A DNA stretch of 64,000 nt from Flammeovirgaceae bacterium (GTDB lineage: Bacteria > Bacteroidota > Bacteroidia > Cytophagales > Cyclobacteriaceae). Under the pieces are notes generated by a model. The model searched no databases, was not told the DNA's origin, and saw only the letters and a list, made by a program, of their open reading frames with translations. The stretch lies in assembly GCA_020635915.1 (NCBI GenBank), contig JACJYU010000001.1, positions 2,146,501 to 2,210,500 on the forward strand. Direction: 5' to 3'. Positions within the stretch are counted from its first letter, which is position 1. Each line of letters begins with the position of its first letter. Of the stretch, positions 33,036 through 42,001 are shown piece after piece. The translations under genes and the position numbers were made by a program.

Positions 33036-34106
33036 CTAAACCTTTGAGGTTTTGCCCCTCAACAAAAAATCGGCCATCACCAAGGCGGCCATGGCCTCCA
33101 CAATGGGCACCGCCCGGGGCACCACACATGGGTCGTGCCTGCCTTTGCCTGTTACCATGGCTTCATTTCCGTCCTTGTCAATGCTTTGTTGGTCTTTCAT
33201 AATGGTGGCCACGGGCTTGAAGGCCACATTAAAATAAATATCCTCGCCATTGGATATGCCTCCTTGCACGCCCCCGGAGTGGTTGGTCCTCGTCCTCACT
33301 TTGCCCCCCTCGGTGTAAAATGCATCGTTGTGCTGTGAGCCCCTCATCTTTGTTCCGCCAAAGCCACTGCCATATTCAAAACCTTTTACGGCATTAATGC
33401 CCAGCATCGCTTTGCCCAGCTCGGCATGTAGTTTGTCAAATACCGGCTCGCCCAGGCCCACAGGGGCATTGCGGATGACGCACGTCACCACGCCCCCAAT
33501 GGTGTCCCTTTCTTTCCTTACCTGGTCAATGTGGGCGATCATTTTTTCGGCCGTGGGCGGGTCGGGGCACCTTACGATGTTGCTTTCCGTGTTGGCGAGG
33601 TCCAGTGTGGAGAAGTGGGGCGCTTTGATTTCGCCAACCTCCGATACATAGCCGGTGATGCCCATGCCTGCCTGCTTCAACAGCAGCTTGGCAATGGCCC
33701 CTGCCGCCACGCGTGCCGCGGTTTCCCTGGCGGAACTCCTCCCGCCACCCCGGTAGTCCCGGGCACCATACTTTGCCTCGTAAGTATAGTCAGCATGGGA
33801 AGGACGGAAAGTGCCCGCCAAATGGCCGTAGTCTTTGCTGCGTTGGTCTTCGTTTTCTATCACTATGGTAATGGGCGTGCCCGTTGATTTCCCTTCGAAA
33901 ACACCGGACAGGATTTTGAAGGCATCGCTTTCCTTTCGTTGTGTGGTAATCCTGGACTGGCCGGGCCTTCTTCGGTCCAGCTCCGATTGGATGAAGCCCT
34001 CGTCTATGGCCAGGCCGGCCGGGCACCCATCTATGACCACGCCTATAGCGGGGCCGTGCGATTCGCCAAATGAGGTTATCCTAAAAAGCGTACCGTAACT
34101 GTTCAT
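33036..34106 (-). CDS. aroC: Chorismate synthase
   Basis: A 356-residue FMN-dependent enzyme that makes chorismate from EPSP in the last step of the shikimate pathway. The start MNSYGTLFRITSFGESHGPAIG is highly conserved, with catalytic His in GESHG. RPSHADYTYEAKYG (the signature with the second His), GGGRSSARET and, near the C-terminus, RHDPCVVPRAVPI are the standard signatures. It is cytoplasmic. It follows batD by 55 bp on the minus strand, an arrangement with no obvious functional link. No other aro genes are in the window. Confidence 0.97.
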   Translation of the reverse strand: MNSYGTLFRITSFGESHGPAIGVVIDGCPAGLAIDEGFIQSELDRRRPGQSRITTQRKESDAFKILSGVFEGKSTGTPITIVIENEDQRSKDYGHLAGTFRPSHADYTYEAKYGARDYRGGGRSSARETAARVAAGAIAKLLLKQAGMGITGYVSEVGEIKAPHFSTLDLANTESNIVRCPDPPTAEKMIAHIDQVRKERDTIGGVVTCVIRNAPVGLGEPVFDKLHAELGKAMLGINAVKGFEYGSGFGGTKMRGSQHNDAFYTEGGKVRTRTNHSGGVQGGISNGEDIYFNVAFKPVATIMKDQQSIDKDGNEAMVTGKGRHDPCVVPRAVPIVEAMAALVMADFLLRGKTSKV

Positions 34107-34161
34107 CCAGTATTAAAATTGTTTCAAACCCAGGAAAAACTTTTGAGCGTGGAATGTAGGG

Positions 34162-35610
34162 CTATTTCCTGAATACCAGGAATGCCGACAAGCCAATCAT
34201 CAGCAAGATAAAAAGATTGGCCCCAATTTTCATCCAATTGTTTTCAATGGACGAATGCAGCGTGTTGTCGGCCAAGGCAATGCGGTCGTAAAAAGACCCG
34301 GGGTCTTGGCTGTCGATAGAGTTGTTCTTTTGGCTTTCGCCCGTTACCGTTACCGTATAGTTGGATTTAAGGGTGTCGTATTGGTTGGTTTTGGGATTGA
34401 AAAACACCCAGGAAAAATAATCCCCCAGGTCATATTTCCCAGGCTCTTTAGGGATCATATAATAGCTGAACGCTTTGGACCCCACTACCCGTCCATTTTC
34501 CCGTTTGATGCTTTGCCTCATATTGGGCTCATAAAAGTCGAAGTTGTTGTCTTTGGGGATGGCCGGCTTTTCTATGGCCGAAATATTCCCTTCCCCATAA
34601 ATATTGAACACATAGCTGACGCTTTGCCCGGTTTTTAAATCCACCGAGCCCAATTTTTCATCGAGGTGGTAGTTGCCCACCGCCACTGCTTCTTTGAGCG
34701 GGTGAGGAGGAAGTTCTTTCACCTTTATTGTTTTAGGGGAGGAGTAAAAAGTTTTAAAATCCTCCTGGCGGTTTTGGCCGAAGAAAGAGGGGTTTTTGGC
34801 CACTTTGAATTTTATCATTTCCAACCCCACGCTTGGAAACACAATGGGCTGGGTGTTGAGCGGGTAGAAGGTGGCCTGGTATATTTTATACTGGGTGTAG
34901 AATTTATTGTTTATTTCAATGGGCTCCCCTTCGATATTTTCGATGTTGAAGTTCTCTTCCCAGCAATTGGAGGGCCTCAGCTTTTTTAAGATGTCCGACA
35001 ATTGCTTGCCGAGGTCGTGAAACTGCATGGGTGCGCGGTTGTTGTCCGCCACCAGGAAGGACAGGGTAGTGGTGAAGCCTTCCCCCACGTACACTTCGTT
35101 TTTGTTGGTGGTCAGGGCCAGCAGGGCATCTTCCTTTACGTCCACAAATTCCGTTTCGCCCCTGCCAAAGAAATCGTCAAAGGGGTCGCGGTCAAAAAGG
35201 CTCCTTACGGGGTCTTGCGATTGCGTTTGCCGGGGCGGCCCTACTTTAATTTTTTTCCCGGGGGAGGAAATAACCTGGTCGTTTACCGTCATTTTAAAAG
35301 GGGGCAGCGTGAAAACCCCTTGTTTAGTGGCCAAATACGTCATTACCACGCTTTGTGAGGAGCTGATCTGGCCGTTGACAATGCTGGTCTGCGATTGCGT
35401 GGAAGTGCCCCGTTTGCGGAAACCTTCTATATCCGGGAAATTGTCATAATTTTTTAGCCTGTCGTTGTTCACCGATACGGTGATGGTCCAGGCCTGGTTT
35501 TCGCCTATTTCATCGGGCCCCAGTTCGATTTGGATTTTTTGCCCAAAAAGGGAATTAAAAAGCCCCACAAAAGCGACTAAAAAAAACGAAAAAAAGGGTT
35601 TTGACCACAT
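34162..35610 (-). CDS. batD: BatD-family protein (oxygen tolerance, DUF/BatD)
   Basis: A 482-residue protein with a signal peptide (MWSKPFFSFFLVAFVGLFNSLFGQ), a long extracytoplasmic region of Ig-like beta domains, and a C-terminal membrane helix (MKIGANLFILLMIGLSAFLVF). Early motifs IELGPDEIGENQAWTITVSV and NFPDIEGFRKRGTSTQ, with a later YVFNIYGEGN, are typical of BatD. BatD normally sits with batA, batB, batC and batE near moxR in Bacteroidota, but none is here, so it may be a stand-alone paralogue. A start 15 bases upstream (35625) is also possible. Confidence 0.82.
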   Translation of the reverse strand: MWSKPFFSFFLVAFVGLFNSLFGQKIQIELGPDEIGENQAWTITVSVNNDRLKNYDNFPDIEGFRKRGTSTQSQTSIVNGQISSSQSVVMTYLATKQGVFTLPPFKMTVNDQVISSPGKKIKVGPPRQTQSQDPVRSLFDRDPFDDFFGRGETEFVDVKEDALLALTTNKNEVYVGEGFTTTLSFLVADNNRAPMQFHDLGKQLSDILKKLRPSNCWEENFNIENIEGEPIEINNKFYTQYKIYQATFYPLNTQPIVFPSVGLEMIKFKVAKNPSFFGQNRQEDFKTFYSSPKTIKVKELPPHPLKEAVAVGNYHLDEKLGSVDLKTGQSVSYVFNIYGEGNISAIEKPAIPKDNNFDFYEPNMRQSIKRENGRVVGSKAFSYYMIPKEPGKYDLGDYFSWVFFNPKTNQYDTLKSNYTVTVTGESQKNNSIDSQDPGSFYDRIALADNTLHSSIENNWMKIGANLFILLMIGLSAFLVFRK

Positions 35611-35736
35611 ACAACTTCGTACCATGTTTTACCGTTCCTCCAAATGACGGTTGTTCTTTCCAGGGATAAACTGTTTTTGTATATTAATGGTTGCTTCTAT
35701 AAACCACTGCGCACAAACTTAAATTTAATTTTGCTG

Positions 35737-35934
35737 ATGAGAAAAATGCTTAATTATGTTAAAACTGTCCTGGCAAGAGTAAGTTTTGATGCAAAACTCT
35801 TTGAAAAAGAGTTACGAAAGGCAATTAAGATGTTGATTGCCGATGAAGTCGAGGAACTCAGGAATTGGTGCTACGCCAATTATGAGGAACAACACGGGGC
35901 GATCCTAAATCGCTGTTTTGTAATGACTGGTTGA
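35737..35934 (+). CDS. Small conserved-looking protein of unknown function
   Basis: A 65-residue hydrophilic protein (MRKMLNYVKTVLARVSFDAK...), mostly helical, rich in Lys, Glu and Leu, with a Trp-Cys pair (RNWCYANYEEQ) near the end. I recall similar short proteins (LNYVKT...VSFD...LFEKELRKA) in other Cytophagales but cannot confirm it here. The frame is open to 35644; ATG 35737 or ATG 35746 begins the part that looks protein-like. A hairpin follows the stop. It has lower G+C than its neighbours. No function can be given; a small regulator or adaptor is conceivable. Confidence 0.6.
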   Translation: MRKMLNYVKTVLARVSFDAKLFEKELRKAIKMLIADEVEELRNWCYANYEEQHGAILNRCFVMTG

Positions 35935-35951
35935 CCGCAATGTCCTAAAAG

Positions 35952-35968
35952 CCCCGGTAATGCCGGGG
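35952..35968 (+). terminator. Hairpin between the small protein gene and queG, possibly bidirectional
   Basis: CCCCGG (35952-35957) pairs with CCGGGG (35963-35968) around TAATG. On the minus strand it is followed by CTTTTAGG, on plus by TTCATCTTTT. It sits between convergent ends, as expected for a shared terminator, though the T tracts are short. Confidence 0.5.
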
Positions 35969-35969
35969 T

Positions 35970-36908
35970 TCATCTTTTGGTGCCGCCCCCCTCCACAAAC
36001 TTAATGTTTCGCTGAAGGCCCCTGAACCCCGCCCTTTTTATGGCCGATTTTTTGAACACCCTCCTGAACACCTCTTCGCTGATCTCTTTCCAGTCGTTTT
36101 CCTTCATGTTTTCCAATGCTGGTGGTGGGTCAAACCTGGGCTCGTTGTGCGGGGCCGAAAACCGGTTCCAGGGGCACACGTCCTGGCAAATGTCACAGCC
36201 AAATACCCAGTCCTCAAATTTTCCTTTTACGGCACTGGGGATTTCTTCCTTCAGCTCAATGGTAAAGTAGGAAATGCACCTGCTGCCATCCACCACACCG
36301 GGTGCCGGGATGGCCTCCGTAGGGCACGCGTCCATGCAGGCCGTACAGGTGCCGCAGTAATCCTTCACGGGCCCATCATACTCCAATTCCAGGTCTATGA
36401 TCAGTTCCGCCAGGAAAAAGAAGCTCCCGCTGCCCCGGTTGAGCAGGAGGCTGTTCTTGCCGGCCCAGCCCAGCCCGCCCTGTTGGGCCCAGGCCCTCTC
36501 CATGACGGGCGCGGAATCGACAAATGCGCGCCCATTGATGTCGCCAACCTTGTCGCGCAGCAGGGCAACCATGCTTTTGAGCTTGTCCTTTACCACAAAA
36601 TGATAGTCTTCCCCGTAGGCGTATTTTGCAATTTTGTGCCTTCCCCCGCCCTCCAATTTTTTCTTTGGGAAGTAATTGTACGCGAGGCTGACCACCGATT
36701 TTGCACCGGGCACCAAAAGGGTGGGGTCAAGCCTTTTGTCAAAGTAATTTTCGAGGTAGACCATTTTGCCGTGGTAGCCCCGCCTGAGCCACTCTTCAAG
36801 ATGGCCCGCTTCCTCTTCGAGGAACCGGGCCTTGGAGATGCCGCAATACAGGAAGCCCAGGCCGGACGCAGTGGACTTAATAAGGGTACTCAATGACTTT
36901 GGCGACAT
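35970..36908 (-). CDS. queG: Epoxyqueuosine reductase
   Basis: A 312-residue cobalamin- and Fe-S-dependent enzyme performing the last step of queuosine synthesis in tRNA. Two 4Fe-4S motifs are clear: CGTCTACMDACP and CDICQDVCPWN. Upstream, YNYFPKK, KYAYGEDYH, RAFVDSAPVMERAWAQ and GWAGKNSLL are QueG signatures, including the catalytic Asp (VDSAP). It is cytoplasmic. It lies 57 bp downstream of ruvB on the same strand and probably shares its transcript. Confidence 0.95.
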   Translation of the reverse strand: MSPKSLSTLIKSTASGLGFLYCGISKARFLEEEAGHLEEWLRRGYHGKMVYLENYFDKRLDPTLLVPGAKSVVSLAYNYFPKKKLEGGGRHKIAKYAYGEDYHFVVKDKLKSMVALLRDKVGDINGRAFVDSAPVMERAWAQQGGLGWAGKNSLLLNRGSGSFFFLAELIIDLELEYDGPVKDYCGTCTACMDACPTEAIPAPGVVDGSRCISYFTIELKEEIPSAVKGKFEDWVFGCDICQDVCPWNRFSAPHNEPRFDPPPALENMKENDWKEISEEVFRRVFKKSAIKRAGFRGLQRNIKFVEGGGTKR

Positions 36909-36965
36909 GGATCAAAGCGGTTAAAAAAGGCTGGCAACCAAAACAAGCAGGCCTTGCCAGCAAGG

Positions 36966-37994
36966 TCAATCGAACAGGCTGCCCGCCTTGCCGGGCCTTG
37001 GGATTTTTAAGTGCTTATAGGCAATGTCCGTGGCTTCCCTTCCCCGGCTTGTCCTTTTGATGTAGCCCTCCTGTATCAAAAAGGGCTCATACACCTCTTC
37101 AATGGTTTCGGCCTCATCGCCCACGGCCGTGGCAATGGTGGTCAATCCCACCGGCCCTCCTTTAAATTTTTCCACAATAGTGGAGAGTATCCGGTTGTCC
37201 ATTTCGTCAAGGCCGTTTTCGTCTACATCGAGGGCGGCCAGTGCCATTTGGGCGATGGCCATGGTGATCACCCCATCCCCTTTTATTTGTGCAAAGTCGC
37301 GGGTCCTGCGCAAAAGGTTGTTGGCGATACGCGGTGTGCCCCGGCTCCTCCTGGCAATTTCATGGGCGGCATCATCGTTCATGGCCGTTTCCAAAATACC
37401 GGCCGACCGCCTTATAATGGTGGTAAGCAGGCCGGCATCGTAGTACTCAAGCCTGGCGTTGATGCCAAACCTTGCCCGCAAAGGGGAAGTAAGCAGGCCG
37501 GCCCGGGTGGTGGCCCCAATGAGGGTAAAGGGGTTGAGGCCTATCTGCATGGCCCTGGCATTGGGGCCCGAGTCCAGCATAATGTCTATCCGGAAGTCTT
37601 CCATGGCGGAATAAAGGTATTCTTCCACGATGGGGTTGAGGCGGTGTATCTCATCGATGAACAGCACATCGTGAGGCTCCAGGTTGGTAAGCAGCCCCGC
37701 AAGGTCCCCTGGCTTGTCCAGCACCGGCCCGGAGGTCACCTTGATCCTGGATTCCAGTTCATTGGCAATGATGTGGCTCAGGGTGGTTTTCCCTAAGCCC
37801 GGGGGGCCGTGCAACAGCACATGGTCCAACGGTTCGTTCCTTTTTTTTGCGGCCTGCACAAAAACCTTAATGTTCCCCACCACCTTTTGTTGCCCCGTAA
37901 AGTCCTTAAAAGACAAAGGGCGGAGCGCCCGTTCAATTTCTTTTTCCGCAGGGGTCAGCCCCTCATTGTCCCCGCTTAAATAATCTTCGCGCAT
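36966..37994 (-). CDS. ruvB: Holliday junction branch-migration helicase RuvB
   Basis: A 342-residue AAA+ motor that drives Holliday junction branch migration with RuvA. The N-terminus MREDYLSGDN then ERALRPLSFKDFTGQ is typical of the Bacteroidota protein. Walker A is GPPGLGKTT, Walker B LFIDEIHRL, sensor 1 GATTRAGLLTSPLRARFG with the arginine finger region, and the C-terminal winged helix ends GYIKRTSRGREAT. A -7 element lies just 5 bases before the ATG, which suggests a leaderless mRNA. queG follows downstream. Confidence 0.97.
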   Translation of the reverse strand: MREDYLSGDNEGLTPAEKEIERALRPLSFKDFTGQQKVVGNIKVFVQAAKKRNEPLDHVLLHGPPGLGKTTLSHIIANELESRIKVTSGPVLDKPGDLAGLLTNLEPHDVLFIDEIHRLNPIVEEYLYSAMEDFRIDIMLDSGPNARAMQIGLNPFTLIGATTRAGLLTSPLRARFGINARLEYYDAGLLTTIIRRSAGILETAMNDDAAHEIARRSRGTPRIANNLLRRTRDFAQIKGDGVITMAIAQMALAALDVDENGLDEMDNRILSTIVEKFKGGPVGLTTIATAVGDEAETIEEVYEPFLIQEGYIKRTSRGREATDIAYKHLKIPRPGKAGSLFD

Positions 37995-37998
37995 GGCC

Positions 37999-38006
37999 CA
38001 AAAGTA
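37999..38006 (-). promoter_or_regulatory. -7 promoter element at the ruvB start
   Basis: On the minus strand this is TACTTTTG, an exact TAnnTTTG match. Its last base is 5 positions from the A of the ruvB ATG at 37994, so transcription would begin at or next to the start codon. Confidence 0.45.
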
Positions 38007-38117
38007 GTGAAAAGTTGATGGGTTTAGTGGCCATCCGGCATGCAGGCTTCTATTTAAAAGTGCATTTTAAGCCCAAATCAAGTAATTCCGCTAATTTGCG
38101 GCCTTATCGCGCCCGGA

Positions 38118-39143
38118 ATGAACAACCGCCTCAAAAATGCCCTTTACTCCCTGGCCCTTTTACTGTTGGTTTTCGCGGTTTGGAAATACAGGCAATCCCA
38201 TTCCGTCAATGAAATCAAAATAGGGGGCGAAACCATGGGCACCACCTATCATATTACCTATTATGACAAGGGGGCAAGGAACTTTAAGGCCCAGGTGGAT
38301 TCCCTATTGCTGGCATTCAACCAATCCCTGAGCACCTACATAAAAAGTTCGGAGGTGTCGGGGTTCAACAGTGGCAAAGCCTTCGTTTTCCACTTGCCGT
38401 ACTTTCTGCCAGTATTGGAAAAATCACAGGAAGTGACAAGCCTCTCCAATGGGGCATTCGACCCTACGGTAATGCCGTTGGTAAATGCCTGGGGCTTTGG
38501 GCCGGGGAAGAAACTCATGCCGGACAGCGCCAGGATTGATTCCATCATGGGGTTTGTGGGGTTTGAAAAAATCCACTTCAACAGCGATAGCGTGTGGAAG
38601 GAAGATGCCCGTGTGCAGTTGGACTTCAGTGCCATCGCAAAGGGGTATGGCGTGGATGTGGTGGCAGGTTATTTGAAGTCTATGGGTGTTGCGGACTGGT
38701 TTGTGGAAATTGGTGGCGAGGTTTCGGCCTTTGGCAAAAATCAAAAGCTGAACAAGCCCTGGGAGGCGGGCATTTTGGACCCGGCCTCCACCTATGCCAG
38801 CCAATCCTATAAGGCCTATGTACAACTTGAAAACAAGGCGATGGCCACTTCAGGGAATTATTTCAATTTTTATGAAGAGGATGGAAAAAAATTTTCCCAT
38901 ACCATAGACCCTGTCACCGGGTACACCATCCGGCATGAACTGTTGAGTGCCTCCGTATTTGCCAAAGATTGCATGACGGCAGATGCCTGGGCCACTGCCT
39001 TTATGGTCATGGGCAGGAAAAGGGCCATCCGCAAATTGGAACAAATAAGGGAATTGGATGCTTTTCTGATTTATTCCACAGAAAATGGCATTGAAACTTT
39101 TTCAACGAATGGGATAAAACCGATGGTCAGTATCAACCCCTAA
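38118..39143 (+). CDS. apbE: FAD:protein FMN transferase (ApbE)
   Basis: A 341-residue flavin transferase. A hydrophobic N-terminal segment (LYSLALLLLVFAVW) is an anchor or signal, giving a periplasmic catalytic domain. ApbE motifs: MGTTYHITY, DFSAIAKGYGVD, EIGGEVSAFG, HTIDPVTGY and CMTADAWATAFMVMG, the last with metal-binding Asp. It attaches FMN covalently to threonine in proteins such as NqrB, NqrC or RnfG, none of which is in this window. The ZIP-like transporter gene follows after 9 bp and is likely co-transcribed. It diverges from ruvB. Confidence 0.93.
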   Translation: MNNRLKNALYSLALLLLVFAVWKYRQSHSVNEIKIGGETMGTTYHITYYDKGARNFKAQVDSLLLAFNQSLSTYIKSSEVSGFNSGKAFVFHLPYFLPVLEKSQEVTSLSNGAFDPTVMPLVNAWGFGPGKKLMPDSARIDSIMGFVGFEKIHFNSDSVWKEDARVQLDFSAIAKGYGVDVVAGYLKSMGVADWFVEIGGEVSAFGKNQKLNKPWEAGILDPASTYASQSYKAYVQLENKAMATSGNYFNFYEEDGKKFSHTIDPVTGYTIRHELLSASVFAKDCMTADAWATAFMVMGRKRAIRKLEQIRELDAFLIYSTENGIETFSTNGIKPMVSINP

Positions 39144-39152
39144 CCCTATGCA

Positions 39153-39890
39153 ATGAAAATGCTTGTCCTTTTTCTTGCGCCCTTGCTATCCGGCCTATTG
39201 ATTTTTTTGGTGCCCCAGCCACGCACGGGCAACTTTAAACTTTTGCTTGTCTTTGCGGGGTCCTACCTGTTTGCCATTACGGTAATCCACATCCTGCCGG
39301 GGTTGTACCGGCAGCATGCCGATGTGGAGGGGATAGGCCTGTTTGTTTTGCTGGGGTTTTTCCTTCAACAGCTCATTGAGCATTTTACCGCAGGCATCGA
39401 GCACGGCCACATTCATGCCCATGACAAGGGCCATGGCCATTCGGGGGCTTCGGCCCTGGTGCTGCTGGCAGCCTTGTGCGTGCATGCCTTCATGGAAGGG
39501 GGCATACTGGTAAGGCCGCACCCACACACCCTCTACTCCAGTACCAACGCCATATTGCTGGGGATAGTGTTGCACCGCGCACCGGCAGCCTTTGCGCTGA
39601 TGGCGGTATTGGCCGGGCAAAAGCACCCAAAAGGGAAATCCATAGCTTACCTGGCCATGTTCTCGCTGGCCGCCCCGCTGGGCTATTTTATAGGTGAATA
39701 TTTTGTGGCGGCCGATTGGCTTTCCGGCACCGGGCTCGTTTTCCTGTATGCTTTGGTCAGTGGCGGGTTTCTTTACATCTCCACCACCATTGTCTTTGAG
39801 AGCAGCCCCGGCCATCATTTTAATGCAAAAAGATTATTGGTGGCCCTGGCAGGGTCCTTGATGGCGGTGGCAGTGGAGTATTTGTTTTAG
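39153..39890 (+). CDS. ZIP-family divalent metal transporter
   Basis: A 245-residue polytopic protein with about eight hydrophobic helices. A His-rich loop (HGHIHAHDKGHGHSG, about 89-103) and HAFMEGG then HRAPAAFALM match the metal-site helices 4 and 5 of ZIP transporters, which bring zinc or related metals into the cytosol. It is short for the family but complete. It begins 9 bp after apbE, suggesting one transcript. ApbE uses Mg2+, so a link to metal supply is only a guess. Confidence 0.82.
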   Translation: MKMLVLFLAPLLSGLLIFLVPQPRTGNFKLLLVFAGSYLFAITVIHILPGLYRQHADVEGIGLFVLLGFFLQQLIEHFTAGIEHGHIHAHDKGHGHSGASALVLLAALCVHAFMEGGILVRPHPHTLYSSTNAILLGIVLHRAPAAFALMAVLAGQKHPKGKSIAYLAMFSLAAPLGYFIGEYFVAADWLSGTGLVFLYALVSGGFLYISTTIVFESSPGHHFNAKRLLVALAGSLMAVAVEYLF

Positions 39891-39995
39891 AGCTTTTTTG
39901 CAGGCGATCGCCAGGCTGTATTCCCGGGCTATAAACCGAAAGGTTGAAATTGATTTTAAATGACTGTATATTACTGTTTTACCGCCAACAGCACT

Positions 39996-41906
39996 ATGGA
40001 ACACACGATAAGGGACTTTAAGGAATACGAAAAAGTATATCAACAAAGCATTGCCCACCCGGAACAATTTTGGGCGGAAGTGGCCGATGGTTTTTTCTGG
40101 CGAAAGAAATGGGACAAGGTGTTGGAATGGGATTTTGACCGGCCGGAAGTAAAATGGTTTATCAACGGCAAATTGAACATTACGGAAAACTGCCTCGACA
40201 GCCATCTAAAAAAAAGGGGAAGCCAAACGGCCATCATCTGGGAGCCCAACGACCCAAAGGGGCAGGCCAGGCACATCACCTATAATGAACTGCACGCCAA
40301 GGTTTGCCAAACGGCCAATATGCTAAAACGCCTGGGCGTGAAAAAAGGCGACCGCGTTTGTATTTACCTGCCCATGATCCCCGAATTGGCGTACGCCATG
40401 TTGGCCTGTGCACGGATAGGGGCGGTGCACTCCGTGGTGTTTGCCGGGTTCTCCTCACGCTCGCTGGTCGACCGGATCACGGATGCAGGCTGCAAAATCG
40501 TGATCACGGCAGACGGAGGGTATAGGGGCGCAAAAACGATAAACCTGAAAGGCATTGTGGATGAGGCGTTGATAAAGTGCCCTGGCGTGGAAAAGGTTTT
40601 GGTGGTCGATCATGTGCGGTCGGGCGCGGAAATGAAGGAAGGCCGGGACATCGGATGGCAGGAGGAACTGGCAAAAGCGGACAAGGGGTGCGAAGCCGAG
40701 GAGATGGATGCCGAAGACCTGTTGTATATCTTGTACACCTCAGGCTCCACCGGCAGGCCCAAGGGCATGGTGCATACCATTGGTGGTTACATGGTTTACA
40801 CGGATTATACTTTTAGGACCACTTTTCAATACCAGGAAGGGCAAGTCTATTGGTGCACCGCGGACATTGGCTGGGTAACGGGGCATTCTTATATTATCTA
40901 TGGCCCCCTTTCCGCAGGGGCCACCACGGTGATGTTCGAGGGTGTTCCCTCCTGGCCGGATTGGGGGAGGTTTTGGCAAGTGGTGGAAAGGCACAGGGTA
41001 AATATTTTGTACACCGCACCCACGGCCATTCGCGCGTTGGCAAAGGCCCCTTTGCATTTCGTGGAAGCACAAGACCTCTCCTCTTTAAAAGTACTGGGCT
41101 CCGTAGGCGAGCCCATCAACGAGGAGGCCTGGCATTGGTACAACAAGAATATCGGAAAAGGCCGGTGCCCTATTGTGGACACGTATTGGCAAACGGAAAC
41201 GGGCGGGATTATGATTTCCCCTATTGCCGGCATTACCCAAACAAAGCCGGGCTTTGCCACCTTTCCCCTGCCCGGCATCCAGCCAGTGGTGATGAACGAT
41301 GGTGGGCTTGAGGTAAAAGGGAACAAAGTGGAGGGCCGGCTGGCCATACAATTTCCATGGCCGGGCATGGCGCGCACTATCTACGGGGACCACCAACGGT
41401 TTAAAGACACTTACTTTTCAACCTTCCCTGGAAAATATTTTACCGGGGACGGGTGCAAACGTGACGATGAAGGGTACTACCGGATCACGGGCAGGGTGGA
41501 CGACATCATTATTGTGTCGGGGCATAATTTGGGGACGGCTGAAATTGAAAGTGCCATAGACGAGCATGCAGAGGTATGCGAAACCGCAGTGGTGGGGTAC
41601 CCGCACGATGTAAAGGGGCAGGGGATTTATGCTTTTGTCATCTGTTACGAAACGCCAAAAGAGGAAGGGAAATTGAGGAAGGAAATTATTGATACCGTTT
41701 CCAAAATCATTGGCCCCATTGCCAAGCCCGATAAAATCCAGTTCGTAAGCGGCTTGCCCAAAACGCGTTCGGGAAAAATCATGCGCAGGATATTGCGGAA
41801 GATCGCGGAAGGCGACACTTCCAACCTGGGGGACGTCACTACCTTGCTGGACCCGGCCGTGGTGGACGAAATCAAGGAAGGGGCCTTGTTGGGCGGGGAA
41901 AGCTAA
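39996..41906 (+). CDS. acs: Acetyl-CoA synthetase (acetate-CoA ligase)
   Basis: A 636-residue AMP-forming ligase that makes acetyl-CoA from acetate, ATP and CoA. The adenylate P-loop is YTSGSTGRPKGMVH, followed by WCTADIGWVTGH, DTYWQTETGG, and the hinge and C-terminal motifs GRVDDIIIVSGHNLGTAE and SGKIMRRILRKIA, whose lysine is the usual acetylation site. Trp in the DTYWQTETGG block marks acetate specificity. The frame is open to 39960, but ATG 39996 (MEHTIRDFKEYEK) is the family start. It is convergent with nrdA, with a shared terminator between. Confidence 0.96.
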   Translation: MEHTIRDFKEYEKVYQQSIAHPEQFWAEVADGFFWRKKWDKVLEWDFDRPEVKWFINGKLNITENCLDSHLKKRGSQTAIIWEPNDPKGQARHITYNELHAKVCQTANMLKRLGVKKGDRVCIYLPMIPELAYAMLACARIGAVHSVVFAGFSSRSLVDRITDAGCKIVITADGGYRGAKTINLKGIVDEALIKCPGVEKVLVVDHVRSGAEMKEGRDIGWQEELAKADKGCEAEEMDAEDLLYILYTSGSTGRPKGMVHTIGGYMVYTDYTFRTTFQYQEGQVYWCTADIGWVTGHSYIIYGPLSAGATTVMFEGVPSWPDWGRFWQVVERHRVNILYTAPTAIRALAKAPLHFVEAQDLSSLKVLGSVGEPINEEAWHWYNKNIGKGRCPIVDTYWQTETGGIMISPIAGITQTKPGFATFPLPGIQPVVMNDGGLEVKGNKVEGRLAIQFPWPGMARTIYGDHQRFKDTYFSTFPGKYFTGDGCKRDDEGYYRITGRVDDIIIVSGHNLGTAEIESAIDEHAEVCETAVVGYPHDVKGQGIYAFVICYETPKEEGKLRKEIIDTVSKIIGPIAKPDKIQFVSGLPKTRSGKIMRRILRKIAEGDTSNLGDVTTLLDPAVVDEIKEGALLGGES

Positions 41907-41938
41907 AGGGAGGGGCGGCAAAGGGAAGCCCCGGTAAA

Positions 41939-41970
41939 CAAAATGGCCAAGGGTAACCTTGGCCGTTTTG
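41939..41970 (+). terminator. Bidirectional terminator between acs and nrdA
   Basis: CAAAA-T-GGCCAAGG pairs with CCTTGGCC-G-TTTTG around a 4-nt loop (GTAA), a 14-pair stem with one T-G wobble. It has A tracts on the left and T tracts on the right, so it can work on both strands. Confidence 0.8.
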
Positions 41971-42001
41971 CGTATGGTCCATGACCGCTGGCCCAACAAA
42001 A

